64,000 bases of DNA from an uncultured Collinsella sp. (GCA_902492755.1 CABUNB010000002.1:1-64000); one strand, 5' to 3'. Counted from the first letter of the stretch, positions 41,600 to 58,153 are shown. The notes: a model not told the origin generated them from the letters alone. Numbers and translations: made by a program.

Positions 41600-42676
41600 T
41601 TACGAATAGACGATGGTAAAGGGTTCCGACGTTTCGGCGCCCCCTGTTGAAGTGCAGCGTGTGCCTTCGAGCGTTACTGAAACCACTTGGTCGACATCAA
41701 TCAACTTCGTTGGCACCCAAATGTTCTCTCCGCTATTGCGTCCCATCGAAACATAGAAATTGTACGCCCCTGCGTCGTCATCTTCGATAATCTGCTCTGA
41801 CCCATCCTTGTAGGTGACGGTCAGTTTATGATCAACTGCTTCATAGCCCAGATCATCGATGTGCGTCTGGATGGAAAACGGACTGATCTCGAGAGGCGAG
41901 TCATCGGAGCGGAGTTCTTTTGTATCGACGTGCGCTCCGACGTTAAACTCTGGCGTCGATACCTCGATCACCTTCGCATCCTCACCTTTGCCCTCCGTCC
42001 AACTGATATTCCAGGTGACCGCATGTCGTAAATCTCGATCGCGATTCCAAGATGCAAAGTACATCGTGCCGTTAATGACCGTGTCGCTTGATGTGTCTTT
42101 ATCAATGGTGCAGCGTGTATCAGCCCATTCCTCGCCGAAGTTCATGCTGGGTGTACTGACGCCCCCTTCTTCTTCACCATAGAGAACAAGTTCGCCAAGC
42201 TCTGCCGCCGGCTTGTAGTAGTTAACGCCATTCGGATTGGACAATGTAAACGTCACAGCACCGCAACCGTTCTCGTCGATTGCCATCTCATGAATGTCGA
42301 GCGTATAGCCGTTGCCCTCGACGGACAGATTGACCTTCTGGACTGCACCCTCCAGGCTTTGGGGCGCGATACCATCACCAAACTCTCTGGTGTAGGTATA
42401 TTTCGTCCCCGACGAGCCGCCATTTGTCCAGGTAACGGACTCTCCGTTGCCATGGTTTCCCCAGGCAGAGGCAAAATAACTGGAATTGACAACAGCGTAG
42501 GCGACCCCTCCGGTCGCCAGCACTCCGGCAAGACATCCGATTACGGCAACATACAGAGGCTTCGCGTGACCCTTTCGGCGAAGCGGCTCGCCAGCAGCGG
42601 CATAAAGAACACGGTCAGCAAGATCGCTATCGGCTTGGACGGACTCGAAGGCCTGCTTGATCTGGTTGGATTTCAC
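41600..42676 (-). CDS. Putative anti-sigma factor with one membrane helix and extracytoplasmic domain
   Basis: A 358-residue single-pass membrane protein. Residues 1-38 are a short cytoplasmic part (MKSNQIKQAFESVQADSDLA), residues about 40-63 a hydrophobic helix (YVAVIGCLAGVLATGGVAYA), and the remaining 290 residues a beta-rich domain on the outside. It overlaps the ECF sigma gene by 50 bp, which is the usual pairing of a sigma with its anti-sigma. Layout resembles DUF4179-type proteins of Gram-positives. The signal sensed is unknown. Base composition is lower in GC than the flanking rpoC and rpsL, consistent with the inverted-repeat ends in suggesting acquisition. Confidence 0.7.
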   Translation of the reverse strand: MKSNQIKQAFESVQADSDLADRVLYAAAGEPLRRKGHAKPLYVAVIGCLAGVLATGGVAYAVVNSSYFASAWGNHGNGESVTWTNGGSSGTKYTYTREFGDGIAPQSLEGAVQKVNLSVEGNGYTLDIHEMAIDENGCGAVTFTLSNPNGVNYYKPAAELGELVLYGEEEGGVSTPSMNFGEEWADTRCTIDKDTSSDTVINGTMYFASWNRDRDLRHAVTWNISWTEGKGEDAKVIEVSTPEFNVGAHVDTKELRSDDSPLEISPFSIQTHIDDLGYEAVDHKLTVTYKDGSEQIIEDDDAGAYNFYVSMGRNSGENIWVPTKLIDVDQVVSVTLEGTRCTSTGGAETSEPFTIVYS

Positions 42677-43145
42677 GGTCGCCCTCCTCTAGGATGAACT
42701 TGAGCTTCGATCTGCCGCGAGCTAAACGCGTTCGAACGGTCGCGGCTGGCACATGCAGTAACTCGGCAATTTCTGAAGTCGAGAAGCCCAGATAGTAATA
42801 GAGCACGATAGGAATACGGAATCGCTCCGGAAGTCGCATAACGTCTGACAGGACCGCCTTGGTCTCCTCCTGCGCCGTCGAAAGCGAATCGGCCAGATTC
42901 TCAATATCCTCCACGCGCCTCCACGGCTTTCGAAAGAGAGATTTACATTCATTGATCGTGACCCGGATAAGCCATCGACGAAGATGCTCCCAGTTTTCAA
43001 ATTGCGCGTCGCTTTTGAGCAACTTAAGAAAGACGTCTTGAGCGACATCGTCGGCGTCAGCGCGATCACGCAGATACGTCAATGCGATCCGAAACACGAC
43101 ATCCCGGTGGTCTTCGACCGCCTGTCTAAAAGCTTGTTCTTCCAT
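42627..43145 (-). CDS. ECF-type RNA polymerase sigma factor
   Basis: A 172-residue sigma-70 family protein of ECF size. Region 2 is seen as DHRDVVFRIALTYLRDRADA and DDVAQDVFLKLLKS; region 4 as LPERFRIPIVLYYYLGFSTS and EIAELLHVPAATVRTRLARG. ATG 43145 has GGGAGGTG upstream. It is co-transcribed and overlapping with the membrane anti-sigma-like gene. Cluster membership and target promoters cannot be read here. It lies between rpoC and rpsL, a position usually held by translation genes. Confidence 0.9.
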   Translation of the reverse strand: MEEQAFRQAVEDHRDVVFRIALTYLRDRADADDVAQDVFLKLLKSDAQFENWEHLRRWLIRVTINECKSLFRKPWRRVEDIENLADSLSTAQEETKAVLSDVMRLPERFRIPIVLYYYLGFSTSEIAELLHVPAATVRTRLARGRSKLKFILEEGDREIQPDQAGLRVRPSR

Positions 43146-43234
43146 AATCACCTCCCGGTGACATTAATGGTTCTCGATGAGGCCCTCACCATAGATACGC
43201 TCTTGTCGGGCGAAATGTTTCAAATTCAAGCATG

Positions 43235-43273
43235 AAAAACCGACCAAAATAAACCTGTCCCTTATTGGCAGGT
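43235..43273. repeat. Right inverted-repeat end of the ECF sigma cassette
   Basis: Inverted copy of 41416-41453 (two mismatches over 38 bp). It lies 90 bp upstream of the sigma gene start and 10 bp from the rpoC terminator. Confidence 0.85.
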
Positions 43274-43282
43274 TTTCTTCAA

Positions 43283-43320
43283 CGAAAAAGACCCGCTCCC
43301 CTGTTGGGAAGCGGGTCTTT
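43283..43320 (-). terminator. Terminator after rpoC
   Basis: AAAGACCCGCT pairs with AGCGGGTCTTT (about 43287-43320), and the minus strand continues TTTTTCGTT. Confidence 0.9.
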
Positions 43321-43346
43321 GGAAGGGCGGTTAACGTACTAGGAAA

Positions 43347-47822
<4,476 letters not shown>

Positions 47823-47828
47823 AGTCAA

Positions 47829-51320
<3,492 letters not shown>

Positions 51321-51393
51321 CAGGTTTTTCCTCCTTCACGGAAATGCTCGGTGGGTTGGCGAGGCATAGCTTCGCCAGTTATCGCAACCTAAT

Positions 51394-51421
51394 AGTTTAT
51401 CAGGTACCGACCGTTGGGCAA
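51394..51421 (-). promoter_or_regulatory. Possible rpoB promoter
   Basis: Minus-strand TTGCCC (51421-51416) and TAAACT (51399-51394) with 16-bp spacing, about 75 bp upstream of rpoB. A separate promoter is expected because galU and its terminator intervene between rplL and rpoB. Confidence 0.45.
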
Positions 51422-51550
51422 GAAAAGCCTTGACGCGATTGAGTTTTTGGAGTAGCAAAGTTTTTCGATAGAAAACACGCAGGTAGATGTATGCGTATCG
51501 AACATCTGTTCATATATTTTCTGTGAACAGAGAGCCGGCAATCGCAGCTC

Positions 51551-51587
51551 TTATAAAAAACGGGCGCGAACCGAGGTCCGCGCCCGT
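51551..51587 (-). terminator. Terminator after galU
   Basis: ACGGGCGCG (51560-51568) pairs with CGCGCCCGT (51579-51587), and the minus strand continues TTTTTTATAA. Confidence 0.9.
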
Positions 51588-51607
51588 AAATGTCGATGCC
51601 CGAAGGC

Positions 51608-52516
51608 TTATTTGCGCATCAAACCGCCGCGCTCGTCGATGGCGTCCCAGAAGGCGCTTGCAAAGCGAGGGTCGCTTGCAGCCATGAGGGCGTTGGTGGC
51701 CATCCAGCCAGAGGGAGTGCCGGTGTCGTAGCCCGACAGCGGGTCGATGACGACCGCATACATGGCCTCGCGATCGAGCGAACGGGCCATTGCGTCGGTG
51801 AGCTGGATCTCGCCGCCCTTACCAGCCTGCTGATCGGCCAGCAGGTCCATGACCAGCGGGCTCAGCAGATAGCGGCCGACGATGTACAGGTTGGACGGAG
51901 CAGCCTCGGGAGCGGGCTTCTCGACCAGACCGCCGATACGCCAGACAGCGCCCGGCTCTGCATCGGCAACGTCCTCGGCGCCCTCGAGCGAACCGACGCG
52001 CTCGCCGGCGATAACGCCGTAGCGGCTGACTTCCTCGGGCGAGCAAGCAGCGACGGCGATAACCGAAGCGCCACCGTGCTCCTTGGAAACGGCGAGCATC
52101 TTGTCGCAGATGTCGCGGTTAGGCACAACGTAGTCGCCCAGAAGAACCAGGAAGTTCTCCCCTGCCACGGCGTCGGCAGCAGAGCGGATAGCATGGCCGA
52201 GGCCCTTGGGCTCGTACTGATAACGGAAGTCGACCGGCATACCGCCAGCGTGGGCGACGGCATCGGCATAGGCGTTCTTGCCGCGCTCGCGCAGCAGGTT
52301 CTCGAGCGAGCGATCGGGCTGGAAGTAGTTCAGCAGCTCGGGCTTGCCGGGAGAAGTAACGATGATGGCATCGTCGACCTCCTCGGGGTCGAGCGCCTCC
52401 TCAACGACATACTGAATGACGGGCTTGTCGAGCACCGGCAGCATCTCTTTGGGCGTGCACTTAGTGCCAGGCAGAAAACGCGTGCCAAGACCGGCGGCGG
52501 GGATGATTGCCTTCAT
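51608..52516 (-). CDS. galU: UTP--glucose-1-phosphate uridylyltransferase
   Basis: A 302-residue enzyme making UDP-glucose for cell-envelope glycans. The nucleotide motif is KAIIPAAGLGTRFLPGTKCT, then PVIQYVVEEAL, and the sugar-binding EKP is in GGLVEKPAPE. ATG 52516 starts the protein; an upstream frame to 52600 is non-family. It has its own promoter and terminator, so it is an insertion between rplL and rpoB and not part of a beta operon transcript. Confidence 0.96.
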   Translation of the reverse strand: MKAIIPAAGLGTRFLPGTKCTPKEMLPVLDKPVIQYVVEEALDPEEVDDAIIVTSPGKPELLNYFQPDRSLENLLRERGKNAYADAVAHAGGMPVDFRYQYEPKGLGHAIRSAADAVAGENFLVLLGDYVVPNRDICDKMLAVSKEHGGASVIAVAACSPEEVSRYGVIAGERVGSLEGAEDVADAEPGAVWRIGGLVEKPAPEAAPSNLYIVGRYLLSPLVMDLLADQQAGKGGEIQLTDAMARSLDREAMYAVVIDPLSGYDTGTPSGWMATNALMAASDPRFASAFWDAIDERGGLMRK

Positions 52517-52612
52517 GTTATTCAAAGATCCTTTCGCAGGCGCAAAAGCGCCCCATGCGTGCGGCACACAGCCGCAGACCAAATTGCGATACCTAAGCAT
52601 CTTACCGCTGGA

Positions 52613-52640
52613 ACTATATGTCGCTACAAGGCAGAGACAA
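52613..52640 (-). promoter_or_regulatory. Predicted galU promoter
   Basis: Minus-strand TTGTCT (52640-52635) and TATAGT (52618-52613) with 16-bp spacing, about 97 bp upstream of galU. The gap 52517-52830 otherwise has only the rplL terminator. Confidence 0.55.
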
Positions 52641-52761
52641 TTCTTCAGCAGGTCAACGCAAATTATTGCTCGAATGGTGCAATTTTATTGCCCAACGGCA
52701 GGGTGCCCGATACGACGCAAATCACAGAACATGGCAGTTTGAGCTACCGATGTCGAGGGAC

Positions 52762-52802
52762 CGAAAAACAAAAAAGACGGGGCTCGCAATGCGAACCCCG
52801 TC
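52762..52802 (-). terminator. Terminator after rplL
   Basis: AGACGGGG plus CGC (52775-52787) pairs with GCG plus CCCCGTCT (52791-52802), and the minus strand continues TTTTTTGTTTTT. Confidence 0.92.
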
Positions 52803-52830
52803 TGCAAAGAAATCTGGCGAGAAAGCCTGA

Positions 52831-53208
52831 TTACTTGAGGGTGACAGCAGCGCCAGCAGCCTCGAGCTTCTCCTTGGCAGCCTCGGCGTCCTCCTTCTTG
52901 GCACCCTCGAGAACAGCCTTGGGAGCGCCCTCGACGACCTCCTTGGCCTCCTTCAGGCCAAGGTTGGTGAGCTCACGGACGGCCTTGATGACCTGGATCT
53001 TGTTGTCGCCGAAGCCCTCGAGCACGACGTCAAACTCGGTCTTCTCCTCGGCCTCAGCAGCGCCAGCAGCGGGAGCGGCGACAACAGCGGCAGGAGCAGC
53101 GGCGGAAACGCCGAAGGTGTCCTCGATAGCCTTGACGAGCTCGGAAGCCTCGAGAAGGGTCATTTCCTTAAGAGCATCGATGATCTCATCGGTGGTAAGC
53201 TTAGCCAT
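52831..53208 (-). CDS. rplL: 50S ribosomal protein L7/L12
   Basis: A 125-residue stalk protein that recruits translation factors. N-terminal dimer domain (EIIDALKEMTLLEASELVKA), Ala-rich hinge, and C-terminal factor-binding domain with KIQVIKAVRELTNLGLKEAK. ATG 53208 is used; an upstream in-frame start is not conserved. Follows rplJ by about 100 bp. Confidence 0.97.
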   Translation of the reverse strand: MAKLTTDEIIDALKEMTLLEASELVKAIEDTFGVSAAAPAAVVAAPAAGAAEAEEKTEFDVVLEGFGDNKIQVIKAVRELTNLGLKEAKEVVEGAPKAVLEGAKKEDAEAAKEKLEAAGAAVTLK

Positions 53209-53310
53209 TTCTAAGTCCTTTCGGTTTCCGTGTCTGTGCACGGAGATCAGTTAAAACACAGCGCGAATGCGCCAGGGGTGCGGCGTTGCCGCCGCGGGTG
53301 AAAACAGCAA

Positions 53311-53832
53311 CTAGGCTGCCTTCTGCTCGGAGACCTGCTGGATCGAACGAGCGAGACCAGAGGAAACGCCGTTGACGCAGACAGCGATGTCGCGAGCGAA
53401 ACCGGAGATGAGACCGGCGATCTGGCCGAGAAGCTGATCCTTGGTGGGCAGCTCGGCGATAGCCTTAACATCATCAGCGGAAACGGCCTTGCCGTCGGAG
53501 ATACCGCCCTTGATCTCAAGGACGCCCTTGGACTTAGCGGAGAAGTCCTTAAGGGCCTTAGCGGCCTCGACCGGCTCGGACTCGTAGAACACATAAGCGA
53601 CGGGGCCGGCGAGAATCTCGTCGAGCTCGGGCTGCTCCTGGTTCTTGAGGGCGATCTTGACCAGGTTGTTCTTGTAGACCTTCATCTCGGCGCCGCACTC
53701 GCGAAGCTGATGACGCAGCTCCTGAGCCTGCTTAACCGTCAGACCGTTGTAGTTGACGACGAACAGACCGGCGTTCTCGGCGATACGGGACTCGATCTCT
53801 GCAACCTTGTCGATTTTGTACTGCTGGGGCAT
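53311..53832 (-). CDS. rplJ: 50S ribosomal protein L10
   Basis: A 173-residue stalk base that binds L7/L12 dimers. Contains NAGLFVVNYNGLTVKQAQEL and ECGAEMKVYKNNLVKIAL. First gene of the rplJ-rplL operon, with a promoter at 54049 and a terminator-type hairpin in its 200-nt leader. rplK and rplA are not adjacent. Confidence 0.96.
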   Translation of the reverse strand: MPQQYKIDKVAEIESRIAENAGLFVVNYNGLTVKQAQELRHQLRECGAEMKVYKNNLVKIALKNQEQPELDEILAGPVAYVFYESEPVEAAKALKDFSAKSKGVLEIKGGISDGKAVSADDVKAIAELPTKDQLLGQIAGLISGFARDIAVCVNGVSSGLARSIQQVSEQKAA

Positions 53833-53895
53833 GAATTACACCTCCTCGAATTCTTTCCGGGCACGGTCCGCCACAAGGACGTGACGGGGGCATGT

Positions 53896-53934
53896 CCAAA
53901 AAGAAAGCCCCCGCGCTGCATGAGCGACGGGGGC
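53896..53934 (-). promoter_or_regulatory. Leader terminator (attenuator candidate) of rplJL
   Basis: GCCCCCG and CGCT (53907-53917) pair with AGCG and CGGGGGC (53923-53934), and the minus strand runs TTTCTTTTT before the rplJ start codon, 64 bp downstream. It is inside the transcript made from the promoter at 54049. The position matches leaders where L10-L12 binding controls early termination. Confidence 0.65.
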
Positions 53935-54048
53935 GAGAAGACATATCTACTCGACCACCTCGGCTGGCGGGATATCCCATTAAGCTCGCGGGTAAGACCC
54001 GTTTGCGCCGGCTGTCTCTGGCAGCGGATTCGTGCGTGAACCGAAAGT

Positions 54049-54077
54049 ATTATGGCGGGGACCCCGGCGTCGGTCAA
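54049..54077 (-). promoter_or_regulatory. Predicted rplJ promoter
   Basis: Minus-strand TTGACC (54077-54072) and CATAAT (54054-54049) with exactly 17-bp spacing, about 215 bp upstream of rplJ. Gap 53833-54315 holds this promoter, the leader terminator and the third long palindrome. Confidence 0.7.
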
Positions 54078-54111
54078 CGGGCGCGAGGATTCGTACACAA
54101 ACCCTGCATAC

Positions 54112-54220
54112 GCTCCGACCGGGAGGGGCAGGGCGAGTTTTCCGCTCGAAGGCCACATTAAGTGGCCTTCGGCTCGTGCGGAATCTACGGAAAACTCGCC
54201 CTGCCCCTCCCGGCCGGAGC
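54112..54220. repeat. Long palindromic element, copy 3 (upstream of rplJ)
   Basis: 33-bp arms at 54112-54144 and 54188-54220 match at 32 positions. The shorter centre keeps the inner palindrome built on GAAGGC CAC ATTAA GTG GCCTTC (54148-54170) and GGCTCGTGCGGAA. The TGCTCTACAGTCCTG block of the other copies is missing. It lies 35 bp upstream of the rplJ -35 box. Confidence 0.85.
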
Positions 54221-54315
54221 TACGTTGCCTTTGCTGCGAATCCTCGTGTCCGTTGAGCGACGCGCCCCACTCATAATGCTTGGGTCGGTGGGCTGATGTG
54301 TTGCATCCCTGAGGG

Positions 54316-55452
54316 CTACAAGGTTGAAATGAAGGTGGACAGGCGGCGGAGACCTTCGTCCAGGTCTTTGTCGGAAACGCAGTAGCTGAGGCGGATGTGG
54401 CCTTCGGTTCCGAAGCAGTCTCCCGGGACTAGGGCTACGTTTGCCTCTTTGATGGCTTTGATGCAGAAGTCTTCGCTGGTTAGGCCGAACTTTTTGATGC
54501 TTGGGAAAGTGTAGAAGGCTCCTGCGGGCTCTACTACGTCGAGGCCCATGGCGTCTAAGGCTGCGAGTACGCGTTCGCGGCGGGCTTGGTAGGCTTTGAG
54601 CATGGGGGCTGGGTCGACGGTCAGGGCTCGGGCCGCGGCGCCCATCTCGAAGGAGACGGCACTCGATACTAGGTATTGGTGAGCTTTTGCGATCTCGGCG
54701 ATGACGGGCCCTGCCGCTGCGAGCCAGCCCAGGCGCCAGCCGGTCATAGCCCAGGGCTTGGAGAAGCTCTCGATGACGACCGTCTGCTCACGCAGCTCCG
54801 GGTGACGCTGGGCAAAGCGCTCGTAGCCATCCACATAAACCAGGCGGTTGTATACGTCGTCGCAGACCACGTAGATGCCCGCCTGCTCCGCCACGCGCGC
54901 CACGGCGTCGAGCGATGCCGCGTTGAGGATGCAACCCGTAGGATTGTTGGGCGAGCAGATGACGATGGCCTTGGTCGCCGGCGTCACGCAAGCACGAAGT
55001 GCGTCCTCGTCAACCTGGAATTGCGCAGGCTCCGTATCCAAAAAGACCGCCTTGGCGTGATTGGCCACGACGATGCTCTCGTACAGGCCAAAGGCCGGCG
55101 TGGGGATAATGACCTCATCGCCGGGGTTGAGCATAGCCATGAATGTTGCTGACAGGGCCTCGGTCGCGCCGTCGGTCAGGATGACCTCGTCGGCCGAAAA
55201 CGTAAGGCCCGCGCCCCCCATGTAGGCAGACAACGCCTCACGCAGGGCGGGACGACCGTTGTTGGGCGGATAGTGCGTGTCACCGCGGTCCAGTGCGGCG
55301 GTCACCTCGGCGCTAATCACATCGGGCGTGGGAAAATCGGGCTCGCCGAGCGCGAGTGCGATGCACCCCGGATGCTGGGCGGCGAGCGCGTTGATCCGGC
55401 GGATACCGGAGGGCTTGAGCATGGCAAGCGAGGTATTCATGGGCAGACGCAT
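54316..55452 (-). CDS. Class I/II PLP-dependent aminotransferase
   Basis: A 378-residue aminotransferase of the aspartate aminotransferase fold. The PLP lysine is in ESFSKPWAMTGWRLGW, with SPNNPTGCI and the C-terminal arginine region GHIRLSYCVS that binds the substrate carboxylate. N-terminal SGIRRINALAAQHPGCIALA is typical of subgroup I-beta enzymes (aspartate or aromatic, or MalY/PatA relatives). Specificity is not resolved. The last third uses many A-ending codons, unlike the first two thirds. AAAGGAA precedes ATG 55452. Confidence 0.88.
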   Translation of the reverse strand: MRLPMNTSLAMLKPSGIRRINALAAQHPGCIALALGEPDFPTPDVISAEVTAALDRGDTHYPPNNGRPALREALSAYMGGAGLTFSADEVILTDGATEALSATFMAMLNPGDEVIIPTPAFGLYESIVVANHAKAVFLDTEPAQFQVDEDALRACVTPATKAIVICSPNNPTGCILNAASLDAVARVAEQAGIYVVCDDVYNRLVYVDGYERFAQRHPELREQTVVIESFSKPWAMTGWRLGWLAAAGPVIAEIAKAHQYLVSSAVSFEMGAAARALTVDPAPMLKAYQARRERVLAALDAMGLDVVEPAGAFYTFPSIKKFGLTSEDFCIKAIKEANVALVPGDCFGTEGHIRLSYCVSDKDLDEGLRRLSTFISTL

Positions 55453-55545
55453 GGCGTTCCTTTCGTAAGGGTTGCACTAGGATAGCGCGGCGGGGCGCCA
55501 CCAGACGGTGTAACCTAAACGGAAACGAGCCGGAAAGGAGATGGC

Positions 55546-56208
55546 ATGGAGACGACCGCGCGCGGCGACGTACCAAAAACACTGCACACCGTTGCGTATA
55601 TCAGTATTCCCAATAGCGCCGATCTTGATTTTTTGCTCTGGGACCTGCAGGATGCCATCGCCGCCTATGCTCAACTTTCCGGCACCGCACTCCCCCGCCC
55701 GGTCGACTTGAAGGCAAATGACGCCGGCAGCGTTGCCGATGGCATCGTGCTAGCCATTGAAGATGTGGCTGACGATGAGACGTTGACAGCCATCGAGCAG
55801 GCGCTTGAGCGCTTTGGCGGTACGGGAACGCGCGTCTATGTCGCGATTCGAGCCGCACAAGAGGGCACTGAGCAGGCGCGTGGGACCGCCGTTCGCCTGC
55901 ACAAGGCATGTGAGCGCCATGGCCAATTGTGGTGTGGCGGCGTTGCCATCTGCGCCGGCAGCGGCATTGCGGCGCTTCGTCGCTCTCCGCGCATGGGCCT
56001 CTTGCGCCGACCATTTTCGGAAGCGATGGATAAGCTTGTGGGCGCTGTGCGCATGGGCTGCTCCGTCGAGCATGCACAGCGACTTGGCGGCGGCAATGCC
56101 GCCAACGTCGACGCCGACGGCATGGTTTGCGCCGAGCCAGCCGTGCCCGCGCCGATCTGGCGAGGCGTTCTGAAACGTCTGGGCGCCCACGCTCAAACAA
56201 AAATCTAA
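55546..56208 (+). CDS. Uncharacterised 220-residue protein
   Basis: AAAGGAG lies 5 bp upstream of ATG 55546, and codon use is like the neighbours, so this is a real gene. The protein looks soluble and alpha/beta. It has an N-terminal segment HTVAYISIPNSADLDFLLWD, then DGIVLAIEDVADDETLTAIE, GTRVYVAIRAAQEG and a cysteine-containing GQLWCGGVAICAGSGI. The pattern of hydrophobic strands followed by a small-residue turn resembles flavodoxin-like folds, but no conserved binding loop is clear. It is convergent with the glycosylase gene (1-bp gap). I do not recognise its family. Confidence 0.7.
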   Translation: METTARGDVPKTLHTVAYISIPNSADLDFLLWDLQDAIAAYAQLSGTALPRPVDLKANDAGSVADGIVLAIEDVADDETLTAIEQALERFGGTGTRVYVAIRAAQEGTEQARGTAVRLHKACERHGQLWCGGVAICAGSGIAALRRSPRMGLLRRPFSEAMDKLVGAVRMGCSVEHAQRLGGGNAANVDADGMVCAEPAVPAPIWRGVLKRLGAHAQTKI

Positions 56209-56209
56209 A

Positions 56210-56773
56210 TTAAATTACAGCCCAGTCAACGGCCTCGCGCCAGCGCTCGACAAGGCGTTCCAGGCGCCATGCCGCATTGGCGGGACTTGTCGAGGGCAGG
56301 ACGATGGCCGGCAGCCCGGTGCGCTCTTGTAGATAGCGCTTGTAGAGCCGCCCTGCCGTGCCGCCGTTACAGACAACGACCTCAATCGGCGCGGCATCGG
56401 TAATGCGCTCGATATGTGCCGGCACAACGTTGCGAATGCTCGCGTCGCTCGAGCCCTTAATGTCACAACTCTCGATCACATCCCACAGGGCTACGCCGCC
56501 GTTAAGCAGCATGGCCCGCTTGGCGGCAATGGAGGCATCGAGCGTCGCGGGCTCACCGCTTGCCAAAGGATCGCCCTCGTTGGGCGGCACAGGCATACCG
56601 AGGCACGTGGCCATCACACGCCAAAAGCGATTCTGAGGGTTGCCGTAATAATAGGCATTGGCGCGCGAAAGCACCGAGGGAAACGACCCGAGCACCAAAA
56701 CGCGCGAGTGCTGGTCGAACACAGGCTCAAACCCATGCTCAATATGTTGATAGCCCTCGTCCGGCGCTGTCAT
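56210..56773 (-). CDS. DNA-deoxyinosine glycosylase-like protein (uracil-DNA glycosylase superfamily)
   Basis: A 187-residue base-excision repair enzyme. The superfamily motif 1 appears as VLVLGSFPSVLSR, followed by YYYGNPQNRFWRVMATC. Motif 2-like VLPSTSPANA contains the Ser/Thr-Pro-Ser residues near the C-terminus. This set is typical of hypoxanthine (deoxyinosine) glycosylases, more than of Mug or UdgA enzymes. It is 3 bp after the GH13 gene and likely co-transcribed. Confidence 0.8.
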   Translation of the reverse strand: MTAPDEGYQHIEHGFEPVFDQHSRVLVLGSFPSVLSRANAYYYGNPQNRFWRVMATCLGMPVPPNEGDPLASGEPATLDASIAAKRAMLLNGGVALWDVIESCDIKGSSDASIRNVVPAHIERITDAAPIEVVVCNGGTAGRLYKRYLQERTGLPAIVLPSTSPANAAWRLERLVERWREAVDWAVI

Positions 56774-56776
56774 GAT

Positions 56777-58153
56777 CTAGGCCCTCAACAGATAGCGCAC
56801 CTCGTAGGGCGCAAGCTCAAGGGTACCCGTCAGCTCGACCGTGGGCGCATCGTCGGCAAGCAGGTCGACGAAGGAGCCGTTGAGTTCGCCAGCGCCAAAG
56901 GCGTAAGGCTCACCCACGGCATTCACCGCCACGAGTACCGTCGCGCCGTCACAGGCGCGCTCGAACAGCAGCTGCTTGTTCTGGATCACCACGTTGCGAT
57001 AGGCACCGTAGTTGAGAGCACGGGCAGCCGCGTCGTCGGCCGAGCGAAGGTGTGCGAGTTGCGTGATGAACGCCGTCAGCTCGTTGGGCGCAGGCTCATC
57101 GAGCGCAGGGCGCAGCGCCCAGTCGCCATCGGGGCCGCCCTTTTCGCCAGCAATTCCCCACTCGCTGCCATAGTAGACGCACGGGATGCCCGGCATGCCA
57201 AAGAGCATGCCGTAGGCGGGACGCAGACAGGACTTGTCGGTGAGGATGCTCGCCAGGCGCGGCACATCGTGGTTGTCGACAAACGACAGCAGATGTTTGC
57301 CGCGGTAGATGCACCAGGGGTCGCCGCCAAACTGACGGTGCAGCGAATGGGCGATCTCGAACATGTTGACCGAGTTAAAGCTGGAGTACAGGCCCTTGTA
57401 GCACTCGTAGTTGGTGCAGGAGTCGAGCATCTCGTCGTTGACGATTTGGCTGTAGTCGCCGTGGAGCGTCTCGCCGATCAGCACAAAGTCGGGCTTGAGC
57501 TCACGGGTAAAAGCGTGCAGGCGGCGCATAAAGTCGCGGTCGAGCATATAGGCAACGTCCAGGCGCAGGCCGTCGACGCCAAAGACCTCGGCCCAGCGGC
57601 GCACGGACTCGAGTAGGTAATCGACCACGGCGGGGTTTTGCAGGTTGAGCTTCACGAGCTCAAAATGGCCTTCCCAGCCCTCGTACCAAAAGCCGTCGCC
57701 GTAGCACGAGTCGCCATCAAAGCTGATGCGGAACCAGTCCTTGTAGGGCGAGTCCCACTTGCGCTCCTGCACATCGCGGAAGGCCCAAAAGCCACGGCCC
57801 ACATGGTTGAAGACGGCGTCGAGCACCACGCGGATGCCGTGGGCATGCAGTGTCTCGCACACGGCGGCAAAGTCGGCATCCCCACCCAAGCGACGGTCGA
57901 TGTGGCGCAGGCTGCGCGTGTCGTAGCCATGACTATCGGACTCGAGCGGCGGATTGATGAGCACAGCGCCAATACCGAGTTTTTGCAGGTAGTCGGCCCA
58001 TTGGGCGATTTTCATGATAGGAGCATCGGGGTTAGGCACGGCGTTAGCAGCCTGGGCGAGCTCATCCTCGGCAACGGGCGCGGCGTTTTCGCGCGGAGCT
58101 CCACAGAAGCCCAGCGGATAGATCTGGTAGAACGTCGTCTCGTATGCCCACAT
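56777..58153 (-). CDS. GH13 alpha-amylase-family glycoside hydrolase
   Basis: A 458-residue enzyme with a TIM barrel. Conserved regions: VVLDAVFNHVG (I), GLRLDVAYML (II, nucleophile Asp), LIGETLHG (III, acid Glu), FVDNHD (IV, third catalytic Asp). There is no signal peptide, so it acts inside the cell, probably on maltodextrins or short alpha-glucans (cyclomaltodextrinase or neopullulanase type). A C-terminal beta domain of about 70 residues ends it. GGGAGGTT precedes ATG 58153. Confidence 0.88.
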   Translation of the reverse strand: MWAYETTFYQIYPLGFCGAPRENAAPVAEDELAQAANAVPNPDAPIMKIAQWADYLQKLGIGAVLINPPLESDSHGYDTRSLRHIDRRLGGDADFAAVCETLHAHGIRVVLDAVFNHVGRGFWAFRDVQERKWDSPYKDWFRISFDGDSCYGDGFWYEGWEGHFELVKLNLQNPAVVDYLLESVRRWAEVFGVDGLRLDVAYMLDRDFMRRLHAFTRELKPDFVLIGETLHGDYSQIVNDEMLDSCTNYECYKGLYSSFNSVNMFEIAHSLHRQFGGDPWCIYRGKHLLSFVDNHDVPRLASILTDKSCLRPAYGMLFGMPGIPCVYYGSEWGIAGEKGGPDGDWALRPALDEPAPNELTAFITQLAHLRSADDAAARALNYGAYRNVVIQNKQLLFERACDGATVLVAVNAVGEPYAFGAGELNGSFVDLLADDAPTVELTGTLELAPYEVRYLLRA

